NCBI GenBank assembly: GCA_030426845.1
Contig: JAUHXR010000058.1
Coordinates: forward strand, 1-35,602
From: Polyangia bacterium
Lineage (GTDB): Bacteria; Myxococcota_A; Polyangia; Polyangiales; Sandaracinaceae
Direction: 5' to 3'
DNA length: 35,602 bases
The stretch's first letter is position 1, and the number at the start of each line of letters is the position of its first letter. Below, piece by piece: positions 21,371 to 28,399 of the stretch. The notes beneath the pieces were generated by a model, which saw nothing but the letters and a program-made list of their open reading frames with translations, ran no database searches and was not told where the DNA came from. The position numbers and the translations under genes were made by a program.

Positions 21371-22683
21371 CCCACCGACGCTGCCCGCACCTGCACCGTC
21401 ATGACCCACACCACGGGCACGGGCGGTGGCGCCACAAGAAGAAGCTGCAGCGCCGCATCTTCATGTGGTTCGGCGCCTCGATCGTCTTCACCGCGGTCGT
21501 GGTGCTGCTCGCGTTCCGGATGCTCTCGCCGACCGAGCGCATGCAGCAGGACATGGCGGGCTTCGAGCGCTTCGCGTCGGCTCGCTTCGAGTCGGTGTGG
21601 CACGACCCGCGCAGCCGCTGGGCGCTCGTCCACGACATGCACCGCGACCTGCGGCTCGACGTGACGGTCCGCGACGCCCACGGCGCGGTGATCGAGCAGG
21701 CGGGCGCCCCGTGCGCCGACGAGGTCTGGGGGCACCTGCGCCTGACCCGCCACGACGGCGCGCCGCTCGGCACGGTGACGGTCTGCGGCGAGCGCTACCA
21801 GTGGGGCGGCTGGCGCTTCGGGGTCGTGATCTTCCTCGTCATCGCGATCCTCTGGGCGGCCGCGGGGATGCTCGCGCGGGTGCTCCTTCGCCCGCTGCGC
21901 AAGCTCGAGGTGATGGCCCGCAAGATCGCCGACGGCGACCTCAAGGCGCGCTCCCACCTCGACCCGCACCGGCACGGCGAGCTGGGGATGCTCGGCCAGA
22001 CGATGGACGAGATGGCGGGGCGGATCGACAAGCAGCTCACCGACCAGCGCGAGCTGCTCGCGGCGGTGAGCCACGAGCTGCGCACCCCGCTCGGGCACCT
22101 GCGCCTCTTGATCGAGATGGCGCGCGAGAAGCCCAGCCCGAAGCTCGTCGAGGAGATCGACAAGGAGGTGCTCGAGGTCGACGCCCTGGTCGGGCAGCTC
22201 CTCGCTTCGTCGCGGGTCGACTTCGGCACCCTGCACAGCAAGGCGGTCGACCCGGAGGAGCTGGCCAAGCGCGCGCTGGCGCGGCTCGACCTGCCCGCCG
22301 ATCGCCTGGCCGTCGTGGGCAACGCGGAGATGATCGAGGCCGACCCGACGCTGCTCGCCCGCGCCCTCGCGAACCTGCTCGCCAACGCCGAGCAGCACGG
22401 GGGCGGGGCCGAGCGGCTCGAGGTGCGCTTCCTGCCCGACGAGGTGGTCTTCGCGGTCGAGGACTCCGGCCCCGGATTCGGAGCCGACGAGCGCGACCAG
22501 GTCTTCCAGCCGTTCTTCCGCGGCGAGCACCGCGCGGGGGCCTCGCTCGGCCTCGGGCTGTCGCTGGTGCGGCGGATCGCGGCCGCGCACGGCGGGCGCG
22601 CCTGGGTCGAGGACGTCGACGGCGGCGGCGCCCGGGTCCTGTTCTCGGTGGGCGCGGTAGAGCAGCGGGCGGCCGCGGAATGA
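21367..22683 (+). CDS. sensor histidine kinase with His-rich N-terminus
   Basis: A 438-residue kinase. The cytoplasmic N-terminus is unusually His-rich (MTHRRCPHLHRHDPHHGHG), followed by a Lys/Arg stop and TM1 (FMWFGASIVFTAVVVLLAF, about 32-50). The periplasmic loop of about 100 residues contains one Cys pair (APCADEVWG and VTVCGERY). TM2 is near residues 155-175 (FGVVIFLVIAILWAAAGML). A HAMP-like segment follows (LRPLRKLEVMARKIADGDL), then SHELRTPLGHLR with phospho-His 236, the N-box NLLANAEQHGG, and the G boxes EDSGPGFG and LGLGLSLVRRI. GTG 21367 overlaps the regulator stop. The His-rich tail could bind metal and is rare in this position. Confidence 0.92.
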   Translation: MTHRRCPHLHRHDPHHGHGRWRHKKKLQRRIFMWFGASIVFTAVVVLLAFRMLSPTERMQQDMAGFERFASARFESVWHDPRSRWALVHDMHRDLRLDVTVRDAHGAVIEQAGAPCADEVWGHLRLTRHDGAPLGTVTVCGERYQWGGWRFGVVIFLVIAILWAAAGMLARVLLRPLRKLEVMARKIADGDLKARSHLDPHRHGELGMLGQTMDEMAGRIDKQLTDQRELLAAVSHELRTPLGHLRLLIEMAREKPSPKLVEEIDKEVLEVDALVGQLLASSRVDFGTLHSKAVDPEELAKRALARLDLPADRLAVVGNAEMIEADPTLLARALANLLANAEQHGGGAERLEVRFLPDEVVFAVEDSGPGFGADERDQVFQPFFRGEHRAGASLGLGLSLVRRIAAAHGGRAWVEDVDGGGARVLFSVGAVEQRAAAE

Positions 22684-22729
22684 ACCACCGGTGATCTTCC
22701 GATCAGTTCATGCTCGCGGATTATTGTAG

Positions 22730-22735
22730 TATTCT
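22730..22735 (+). promoter_or_regulatory. -10 box TATTCT in an AT-rich patch, leaderless start of the FHA-GGDEF gene
   Basis: TATTCT ends 8 nt before ATG 22744; TAGTAT at 22727-22732 overlaps it as an alternative. The region 22720-22740 is the most AT-rich stretch in the window, as expected for a promoter. Confidence 0.5.
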
Positions 22736-22743
22736 CACAACCG

Positions 22744-23658
22744 ATGGCCTCGTCCGACCGTCCGCCGTTCTATGACGACGACGAAGGGACCGCGCAGATC
22801 CGGATCTCGCAGCTGCCATCGCCGATCAAGTCGTCGGAGCACCCCTACCTGATCGTCTACGGGGGCGACGACGCGGGCCGGATGATCCCGATCACGGACG
22901 AGCTCACCGTGGGCCGCAGCCGCCAGGCCGGCCTGCCGCTGACCGGCGAGGGCGTCTCGCGCATCCACGCGCGCCTGTTCCGCAAGGGCGGCCAGACCTT
23001 CGTCGAGGACCTCGGCTCGACCAACGGTACGCGGCTCAACGGCGACGAGCTCCAGGCCGCGGCGATCCTCAAGGACGGCGACCACATCCAGGTCGGGGTG
23101 AACCTGATCCTCAAGTTCTCGCTCCAGGACGAGGCCCAGGTCCGCTTCCAGCAGCAGCTCTACGAGGCGGCGCTGCGCGACCCGCTGACCAAGGCCTACA
23201 ACCGACGCGCGCTCCTCGAGCGCCTCGAGACGGACCTGTCGTTCTCGCTGCGTCACGGCTCGCCGCTCGCGCTCCTCCTGTTCGACCTCGACCGCTTCAA
23301 GCAGGTCAATGACACCTACGGCCACCTCGCGGGCGACCACGTGCTGCGCGAGTTCGCGCTGGTGGTGGGCGGCACCGTCCGCAAGGAGGATATGTTCGCG
23401 CGCTACGGCGGCGAGGAGTTCGCGATGGTGTGCCGCAGCACCGACATCACGCGCGGAACCCAGCTCGCCGAGCGGATCCGCGGGCTGGTCGAGGACCGCA
23501 CGATCACTCACGACGGCCAGCGCATCCCCGTGACGGTGAGCGTCGGGGTGGCCTGCGCGTGGCCCGAGGCCACCGTCGACGGCCTCATCCAGCGGGCCGA
23601 CGACATGCTCTTCCTGGCGAAGGACGGCGGACGGAACCGCGTGGTGTTCCACCCGTGA
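22744..23658 (+). CDS. FHA-domain diguanylate cyclase (FHA-GGDEF)
   Basis: A 304-residue cytoplasmic enzyme predicted to make c-di-GMP from two GTP. The N-terminal FHA domain (about 33-115) has the phosphothreonine-binding residues: GRSRQAG (Arg 58), SRIHARL (Ser 72, His 75) and DLGSTNGTRLNG (around Asn 94). The GGDEF domain (about 140-304) has DPLTKAYNRRALLERL, LLLFDLDRFKQVNDTYGH, the active-site loop GGEEF at 222-226 and VTVSVGVA. The inhibitory I-site RxxD is present as RKED (213-216), exactly five residues before GGEEF, so product inhibition is expected. The FHA domain implies control by a Ser/Thr kinase, of which two are encoded in this window. All catalytic residues are intact. Confidence 0.95.
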   Translation: MASSDRPPFYDDDEGTAQIRISQLPSPIKSSEHPYLIVYGGDDAGRMIPITDELTVGRSRQAGLPLTGEGVSRIHARLFRKGGQTFVEDLGSTNGTRLNGDELQAAAILKDGDHIQVGVNLILKFSLQDEAQVRFQQQLYEAALRDPLTKAYNRRALLERLETDLSFSLRHGSPLALLLFDLDRFKQVNDTYGHLAGDHVLREFALVVGGTVRKEDMFARYGGEEFAMVCRSTDITRGTQLAERIRGLVEDRTITHDGQRIPVTVSVGVACAWPEATVDGLIQRADDMLFLAKDGGRNRVVFHP

Positions 23659-23675
23659 TCGCGCGCGACCTCTGA

Positions 23676-23681
23676 TATGTT
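23676..23681 (+). promoter_or_regulatory. -10 box TATGTT, leaderless start of the RCC1 lipoprotein gene
   Basis: TATGTT ends 6 nt before GTG 23688, within the 29-nt gap after the diguanylate cyclase gene. Confidence 0.45.
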
Positions 23682-23687
23682 GAGCGC

Positions 23688-26285
23688 GTGAGCCTCGTGG
23701 CGCGCGCATGCCTCGCGGTGATGCTGGTCGGCTGCACTACGCAGATCGACGTGTCGATCACGAGCGAGGTGACCGGCCCCCTCGAGCTGGTCGAGATCTC
23801 CGTGACGCCGTCGGAGCTCGCCGGGCCGACCGACGTGCCGATCGGCGGCGCGCAGTCCTTCCCGCTGCGGTTCTCGCTGCGGCCGCGCGGTGACGACCCG
23901 GCCCCGGTGACCGTCGTCGCCCGCGGAGTCACCGAGGGCGAGGAGGTGGCGGCGGTCCGCGCGACCCAGGCCTTCGAGTCGGGCCGCACCGTCACCCTCG
24001 CGCTCGTCCTGCGCGACCCCTGCCGGATCGACGGAGACTGCCCCCCCGGCAGCACCTGCGCGGAGGGGGCGTGCGTGCGCGACGACGTGGACGCAGGCCC
24101 CGGCGGGGGTGGCGACGAGACCTGCGATGGCCGGGACGACGACGGGGACTCGACGATCGACGAGGGCGCGTGCCCGCCGGGGCGCCTCCTCGCGGCGGGC
24201 GACGACCACACCTGCGACAGCACGCCCGGCCGGGTGCGCTGCTGGGGCCTCAACCGGAACGGGCGCCTCGGAGACGGCACGCGCACCTCGAGCGGTCACC
24301 CCGTGGGCGCCACGGACGTTTCGTTCGACGACCTCACCGCGGGGTCCGACTTCACCTGTGGGGTAGTCGGCGGCAAGGTGAGCTGCTGGGGCAGCAACGC
24401 GTACGGTCAGGCCACGCCGACCGCCGATCCCCTCGAGGACGTCCTTCGGCCAGCGGAGGTCGCGGACGGGATGGCCCGGGTGGCGGCGGGCGACGGGTTC
24501 GCCTGCGCGATCACGACGGTGGGCCGGCGCGTCCAGTGCTGGGGGCGCAACGACCGCGGGCAGCGCGGCGACATCGACGCGAACACCTTCGACGATGTAC
24601 CGCTGGACGGGCTACCGGCCGTCGACCTGGTGGCCGGCGCGCGTCACGCCTGCGCCCGGCTCGCGAACGGGACCGCGCGGTGCTGGGGAGACGACACCTA
24701 CGGTCAGGTCGGCGTCACGGGCACTGGGCCCCGCGAGCCGTCGCTGACCCGGGGCGCGCGCGTCCTCGCGATCGCCGCCGGGGCCCGCCACACCTGCGCG
24801 ATCGTCGACTCAGCGACGAACAATATCCGTTGCTGGGGCGAGCCCGGTGAGCACCTGGGCGACGGCCAGCTCACGGTGCTCGGCGCCGATCAACTCGCGC
24901 TCGGGGACGGGTTCTCCTGCGTGCTGGTGGAAGGCACCGCGCAGTGCTGGGGCGCGAACGAGTCCGGGCAGCTCGGGGACGGCGGCCTGATGCCCGCGAC
25001 CTCCGTGCCACAGTCCATCGCGGACCTGCCGCAGGTCCTCGAGCTCTCGGCCGGGCAGGCGCACGTCTGCGCGCGCGGCGCGAGCGAGGTCCGGTGCTGG
25101 GGCAGCGACGGAAGCGGGCAGCTCGGCCGCGGCGCGCGGCTCTCCAACCCGGTGCCGGCGGTGGTCCATCGCCTGCCGTCCGGGCGGGTCACCCACCTCG
25201 CGGCGGCCGACCGCCGCACCTGCGCGGTGGTGCAGGTGGACGGGACGAGCATGCCCCTCCTTGGGTGCTGGGGCGAGGGGCGCCGCGGTCGGCTCGGCGA
25301 CGGGACGTCGGGGAGCCACGCATCCTGGCGAGCCGTCGCGCTGCCGGGTGACGTGCGCGAGCTCGTCGGGGGCTACGGCGGGATCGTGGCCCGGACGAGG
25401 ACGGACACCTTCGTCTGGGGCGACGCCGAGGAGGGCAGGCTCGGCGCGCCCGGGCTGCGCGTGCTCGACACTCCGACCGACATGGAGGTGCAGCCGCCCT
25501 CGTCGCTGACCCCCGGGGGGCCGACGACGAGCGCGCTCGGCGAGCACCATGGCTGTGTGATCGACGACATGTCTGTCCTGCGCTGTTTCGGGCGCGGCCC
25601 TCGGGGCGAGCTCGGACTCGAGGGCCCGCGCGCCGATCTCCCTACGCCGGTCGCGTGGGCGATGACGACGTGGGACCGGGTCGCCACGGGGCGCGCCCAC
25701 ACCTGCGGGATGCAGCCGGCGGACCCCGGGAGCGTCTGGTGCTGGGGAGACAACCGGCGCTTCGCGATCGGGTCGGCAGACATCGCGACGACCGGGCTGA
25801 CGCAGGTCACGCCTGCGGGGACGACGGCGGTCGACCGCCTCGTGGCCGGCGGGCGCCACAGCTGCGCCGGGGCGGGCCGCAACGTGTCGTGCTGGGGGGA
25901 CAACCGGCGCGGGCAGCTCGCCTCGGGAGGAGCGAGCACCGCCACGCCCCAGGCGGTCTCACTGTCGGGGGATCTGATCGTCGGGCTCTCGGCCGGAGAG
26001 GCCTTCTCCTGCGTCTCGCTCAACGGCACCGGGGGCGACTCCACGATGTGCTGGGGCGCCAACGACCACGGCCAGCTCGGGCCCGACGCGACCAGCCCGA
26101 CCCAGAGCGCCACGCCGACCCGGGTCCCCGGCGTGCTCCGGACCGTCCAGGCCGGCTACGACCACGCGTGCGCGATCGATGCCGGCGCGCAGGAGGTTCT
26201 CTGCTGGGGCTTCGACGGCGACGGAGCTCTCGGCTCGAACCGCGAGCTCGTCGGCGAGCCCGCGCTCATCCTGGAGGGCCCGTGA
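23688..26285 (+). CDS. RCC1-repeat lipoprotein (two predicted 7-bladed propellers)
   Basis: An 865-residue lipoprotein: a short signal peptide ends in the lipobox MLVGC with lipidated Cys 16. A beta-sandwich-like region follows (to about 115), then a Cys-rich knot (CRIDGDCPPGSTCAEGACV) and an Asp-rich MopE-like motif CDGRDDDGDSTIDEG (from Cys 146) that may bind calcium. The rest carries RCC1-type repeats of about 50 residues with the core CWGxNxxGQLGDG; I count 14 copies from Cys 185 to Cys 839, two of them with Trp or Cys replaced (FVWGDAEEGRLG, RCFGRGPRGELG). Fourteen blades would form two 7-bladed propellers. Probably displayed on the cell surface for protein binding. The GTG start is supported by the -10 box. 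Confidence 0.9.
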   Translation: MSLVARACLAVMLVGCTTQIDVSITSEVTGPLELVEISVTPSELAGPTDVPIGGAQSFPLRFSLRPRGDDPAPVTVVARGVTEGEEVAAVRATQAFESGRTVTLALVLRDPCRIDGDCPPGSTCAEGACVRDDVDAGPGGGGDETCDGRDDDGDSTIDEGACPPGRLLAAGDDHTCDSTPGRVRCWGLNRNGRLGDGTRTSSGHPVGATDVSFDDLTAGSDFTCGVVGGKVSCWGSNAYGQATPTADPLEDVLRPAEVADGMARVAAGDGFACAITTVGRRVQCWGRNDRGQRGDIDANTFDDVPLDGLPAVDLVAGARHACARLANGTARCWGDDTYGQVGVTGTGPREPSLTRGARVLAIAAGARHTCAIVDSATNNIRCWGEPGEHLGDGQLTVLGADQLALGDGFSCVLVEGTAQCWGANESGQLGDGGLMPATSVPQSIADLPQVLELSAGQAHVCARGASEVRCWGSDGSGQLGRGARLSNPVPAVVHRLPSGRVTHLAAADRRTCAVVQVDGTSMPLLGCWGEGRRGRLGDGTSGSHASWRAVALPGDVRELVGGYGGIVARTRTDTFVWGDAEEGRLGAPGLRVLDTPTDMEVQPPSSLTPGGPTTSALGEHHGCVIDDMSVLRCFGRGPRGELGLEGPRADLPTPVAWAMTTWDRVATGRAHTCGMQPADPGSVWCWGDNRRFAIGSADIATTGLTQVTPAGTTAVDRLVAGGRHSCAGAGRNVSCWGDNRRGQLASGGASTATPQAVSLSGDLIVGLSAGEAFSCVSLNGTGGDSTMCWGANDHGQLGPDATSPTQSATPTRVPGVLRTVQAGYDHACAIDAGAQEVLCWGFDGDGALGSNRELVGEPALILEGP

Positions 26286-27064
26286 GAGGCCGCGTGCGCC
26301 GTGCGGCCTGGCTCACCGCGGGGGCGCTCGTGCTCCTGCTCGCGTCGCCCGCGGCGGCCCAGCCCGGTGAGGCCCGCGCGCTCTTCGAGCAAGGCCTGGC
26401 CGCGTTCGACTCGGGAGATCTGGTGCGCGCCGAGTCGCTCTTCCGCCGATCCCTCGAGCTGCGGCGCTCCGGCTCGGCCGCCTACAACCTCGCCAACGTG
26501 CTCGAGCAGACCGGCCGCCTGGTCGAGGCGCGGGCGCTCTTCGCGGAGGTCGGGGCGATGGCCGAGGTGCCGGCCCCGATCGCGGCCGAGGCCGCCCGCA
26601 GCCGGGCCGCCCTCGAGGCCCGCATCGCGCGCCTGACCGTGCACGCCGCCACGCCCGAGGGCGTCGAGGCGCGCGTCGACGGAGCGCGGATCCCCCTCGA
26701 CGCCGAGCAGCTCTTCGATCCTGGCCGGCGCCTCCTGCTCGTCCAGCGCGACGGCGCGACCGTCCTCGAGGAGGCGCTCCGCCTGCGCGAGGGAGAGCGC
26801 CGCACCGTGGAGGTTCCGTCCGTCGGCTCCCCCGAGGCGGCGGCGCGCTCGGTGATCGCGCCCGATCCGACCTCCGAGCCGACCCCCGACCCGGGCGGCG
26901 AGACCGGCGGCGACGACGCGTGGATCTGGGTCGTGCTCGGGGTCGCGCTCGCGGCGGTGATCGGCGCGGGGATCGCGATCGGGGTGGCGATCGGTACGCA
27001 GCCCGGGTGCGAGAGCAACGTGTTCGACGGCTGCGTCGCGGCCGGGCTCCGCGCGGCGCCCTGA
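26282..27064 (+). CDS. secreted TPR protein with PEGA-like domain and C-terminal membrane helix
   Basis: A 260-residue protein. Signal peptide AAWLTAGALVLLLASPAAAQ is followed by TPR-like helices (EARALFEQGLAAFDSGDLVR, AAYNLANVLEQTGRLVEARA) to about residue 110. A beta-rich PEGA-like segment follows (VEARVDGARIPLD, LLLVQRDGATVLEEAL), then a Pro/Asp linker and a C-terminal hydrophobic helix (AWIWVVLGVALAAVIGAGIA) before a Cys-containing tail. Such proteins are common in myxobacteria and may scaffold complexes in the periplasm. Its GTG overlaps the TGA of the RCC1 gene (GTGA), so the two are translationally coupled and probably act together. It ends 2 bp before the convergent minus-strand gene. 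Confidence 0.82.
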   Translation: MRGRVRRAAWLTAGALVLLLASPAAAQPGEARALFEQGLAAFDSGDLVRAESLFRRSLELRRSGSAAYNLANVLEQTGRLVEARALFAEVGAMAEVPAPIAAEAARSRAALEARIARLTVHAATPEGVEARVDGARIPLDAEQLFDPGRRLLLVQRDGATVLEEALRLREGERRTVEVPSVGSPEAAARSVIAPDPTSEPTPDPGGETGGDDAWIWVVLGVALAAVIGAGIAIGVAIGTQPGCESNVFDGCVAAGLRAAP

Positions 27065-27066
27065 AG

Positions 27067-27540
27067 CTACTTGGCGCGCGCGTGCTTGCGCGCGGGGTCG
27101 CGGTGCGCACGAGACACCGTCGCGGTGCCCTCGATGCGGCGGCCCTCGGTCATCGCGCGCAAGGTCAGCTCCCAGGTCGGGCCCGACCCGGAGCAGCGAT
27201 CGAAGAAGACCACCGCTTCGATCCGGCCGTTGGCGGGGACGGTGAACCGACGACCGAGGGCGGCGCCGTCGCCCCGCTGGACCTGCGTGATGGTGAGCGG
27301 CAGCCGGTAGCGGCCGTCGATCTGGATCACGCGGTCGAGGAAGACCTCCATCGGGAGCGGGCTCTCGTTCACCAGGACGTACCGCGCGTGGGTCGGCGGA
27401 CCGTCGCTCGTGACCGTCGAGCGCTGGCCCTGGATCGACAGCAGCGGCGGCGGCGAGGGCGCGAGGTCGGCGGCGGCCGAGCCGGCGAGCAGGAGGGGAG
27501 CGGCGAGGGCGGCGAGGGCGAGGAGGTGACGGCGCGTCAT
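27067..27540 (-). CDS. secreted hypothetical protein
   Basis: A 157-residue protein with a clear signal peptide (HLLALAALAAPLLLAGSAAA, cleavage near residue 24). The mature part is beta-rich and ends in a basic tail (RAHRDPARKHARAK). Phrases such as ARYVLVNESPLPMEVFLDRV, FTVPANGRIEAVVFFDRC and WELTLRAMTEGRRIEGTATV suggest an immunoglobulin-like beta-sandwich with conserved charged residues; a single Cys is present. I do not recognise a family. The start is supported by CATCCT 6 nt upstream. It ends 2 bp from the end of the convergent TPR gene. Confidence 0.75.
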   Translation of the reverse strand: MTRRHLLALAALAAPLLLAGSAAADLAPSPPPLLSIQGQRSTVTSDGPPTHARYVLVNESPLPMEVFLDRVIQIDGRYRLPLTITQVQRGDGAALGRRFTVPANGRIEAVVFFDRCSGSGPTWELTLRAMTEGRRIEGTATVSRAHRDPARKHARAK

Positions 27541-27546
27541 GGGTGC

Positions 27547-27552
27547 AGGATG
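27547..27552 (-). promoter_or_regulatory. -10 box CATCCT, leaderless start of the secreted hypothetical
   Basis: On the minus strand CATCCT ends 6 nt before ATG 27540; it matches TATCCT used at 3039 except for the first base. Confidence 0.35.
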
Positions 27553-27588
27553 GACCGACCCGTCCGCGCCGACCTTGGAGGCGCGATC

Positions 27589-28257
27589 TCAGAAGTGGCC
27601 CGAGAGCTGGACCCGGCCGCCGCCAGGGAGCGGCGCCAGGCCGAGGTCAGCGCGGGCTCCTTCCTCGCCCTCGTAGATCGGGACGCGGACCGACTCGGAG
27701 CTCGAGAGGCCGGCGATGAACAGGCTCAGGCCAGCGATCTGGAGGAGCCCGCTCGTGATGGGGATAGCGGGGTGCGGCGCGCCGATCGCGAGCTGCACGA
27801 TCGGGCCGACCACCGGGAGCAGCGACCACGCCCAGGCGTCCTCCTCGACCGCGTCGGACCGATCGAGGCTGACCGAGTTCGCGATCGGCGTCGCGATGAC
27901 GTCGAGCAGATAGCCGACGCAGAAGCCCACGAGCCCCGGCACCCAGAGCGCCTTCACCGCGCGATCCTCGTTGCGGTAGCCGACGATCCGCGGGCGGTAG
28001 CGTCCGCGCGGCGGCGGGTAGTAGTACGGCTGAGGCTGTGGCTGCGGCCCGTAGTAGTACGGCTGAGGCTGTGGCTGCAGCCCGTAGTAGTACGGCTGAG
28101 GCTGAGGCTGAGGCTGAGGCGGCGGCGGCGGCGCGGGCTGGGCGACCGGCGAGCCGGTCGCCGAGGATGGCGGCGCGTCCTGCGCGAGGGCGAAGGACGG
28201 GATGGTGAGCGCGAGGGCGAGGGCGACGACTGCACCGAAGGCGCGGACGGTGGACAT
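27589..28257 (-). CDS. exported protein with Tyr/Pro/Gln repeats and membrane segments
   Basis: A 222-residue protein with a signal peptide (FGAVVALALALTIPSFALAQ). A low-complexity region with three QPQPYYYG-type repeats follows (about residues 45-85). The C-terminal half has hydrophobic segments (ALWVPGLVGFCVGYLLDVIA, AWAWSLLPVVGPIVQLAIGA, ITSGLLQIAGLSLFIAGL) that probably sit in a membrane, and ends PLPGGGRVQLSGHF. Many myxobacterial proteins have this layout, but the role is unknown. A strong ribosome site AAGGAGAT (28262-28269) precedes the ATG, unlike the leaderless neighbours. The DNA repeats at 28018-28120 make this a possible site of length variation. Confidence 0.75.
   Translation of the reverse strand: MSTVRAFGAVVALALALTIPSFALAQDAPPSSATGSPVAQPAPPPPPQPQPQPQPYYYGLQPQPQPYYYGPQPQPQPYYYPPPRGRYRPRIVGYRNEDRAVKALWVPGLVGFCVGYLLDVIATPIANSVSLDRSDAVEEDAWAWSLLPVVGPIVQLAIGAPHPAIPITSGLLQIAGLSLFIAGLSSSESVRVPIYEGEEGARADLGLAPLPGGGRVQLSGHF
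28018..28120 (-). repeat. 33-bp tandem repeats encoding Tyr/Pro/Gln blocks
   Basis: Two almost identical 33-bp units (28018-28050, 28051-28083) and a third variant (28084-28120) with extra GGCTGA-type hexamers. The unit is a multiple of three, so copy number may vary without breaking the frame. Confidence 0.8.
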
Positions 28258-28399
28258 GCGGATCTCCTTGCTTTCGCCCCAGCCACCGCACGGGGCGTGC
28301 CGACCGCGGATCGACCGCGCCGCGCCGCGCTCGTCGGACGCAGACGAACGCGGACGTGCACCGGGTTTCCCTCGGTGGGCGAGCGGCTGCGCAGCCCGT
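28258..28399. other. intergenic region without clear promoter
   Basis: These 142 bp between two minus-strand genes contain the ribosome site AAGGAGAT (28262-28269) of the downstream gene. No convincing -10 box or terminator is visible; the rest is GC-rich sequence without recognised features. Confidence 0.5.

Noticed and set aside
28018-28120. Possible CRISPR array
   Set aside because: The 33-bp units are directly adjacent with no spacers and are translated in frame within an exported protein.
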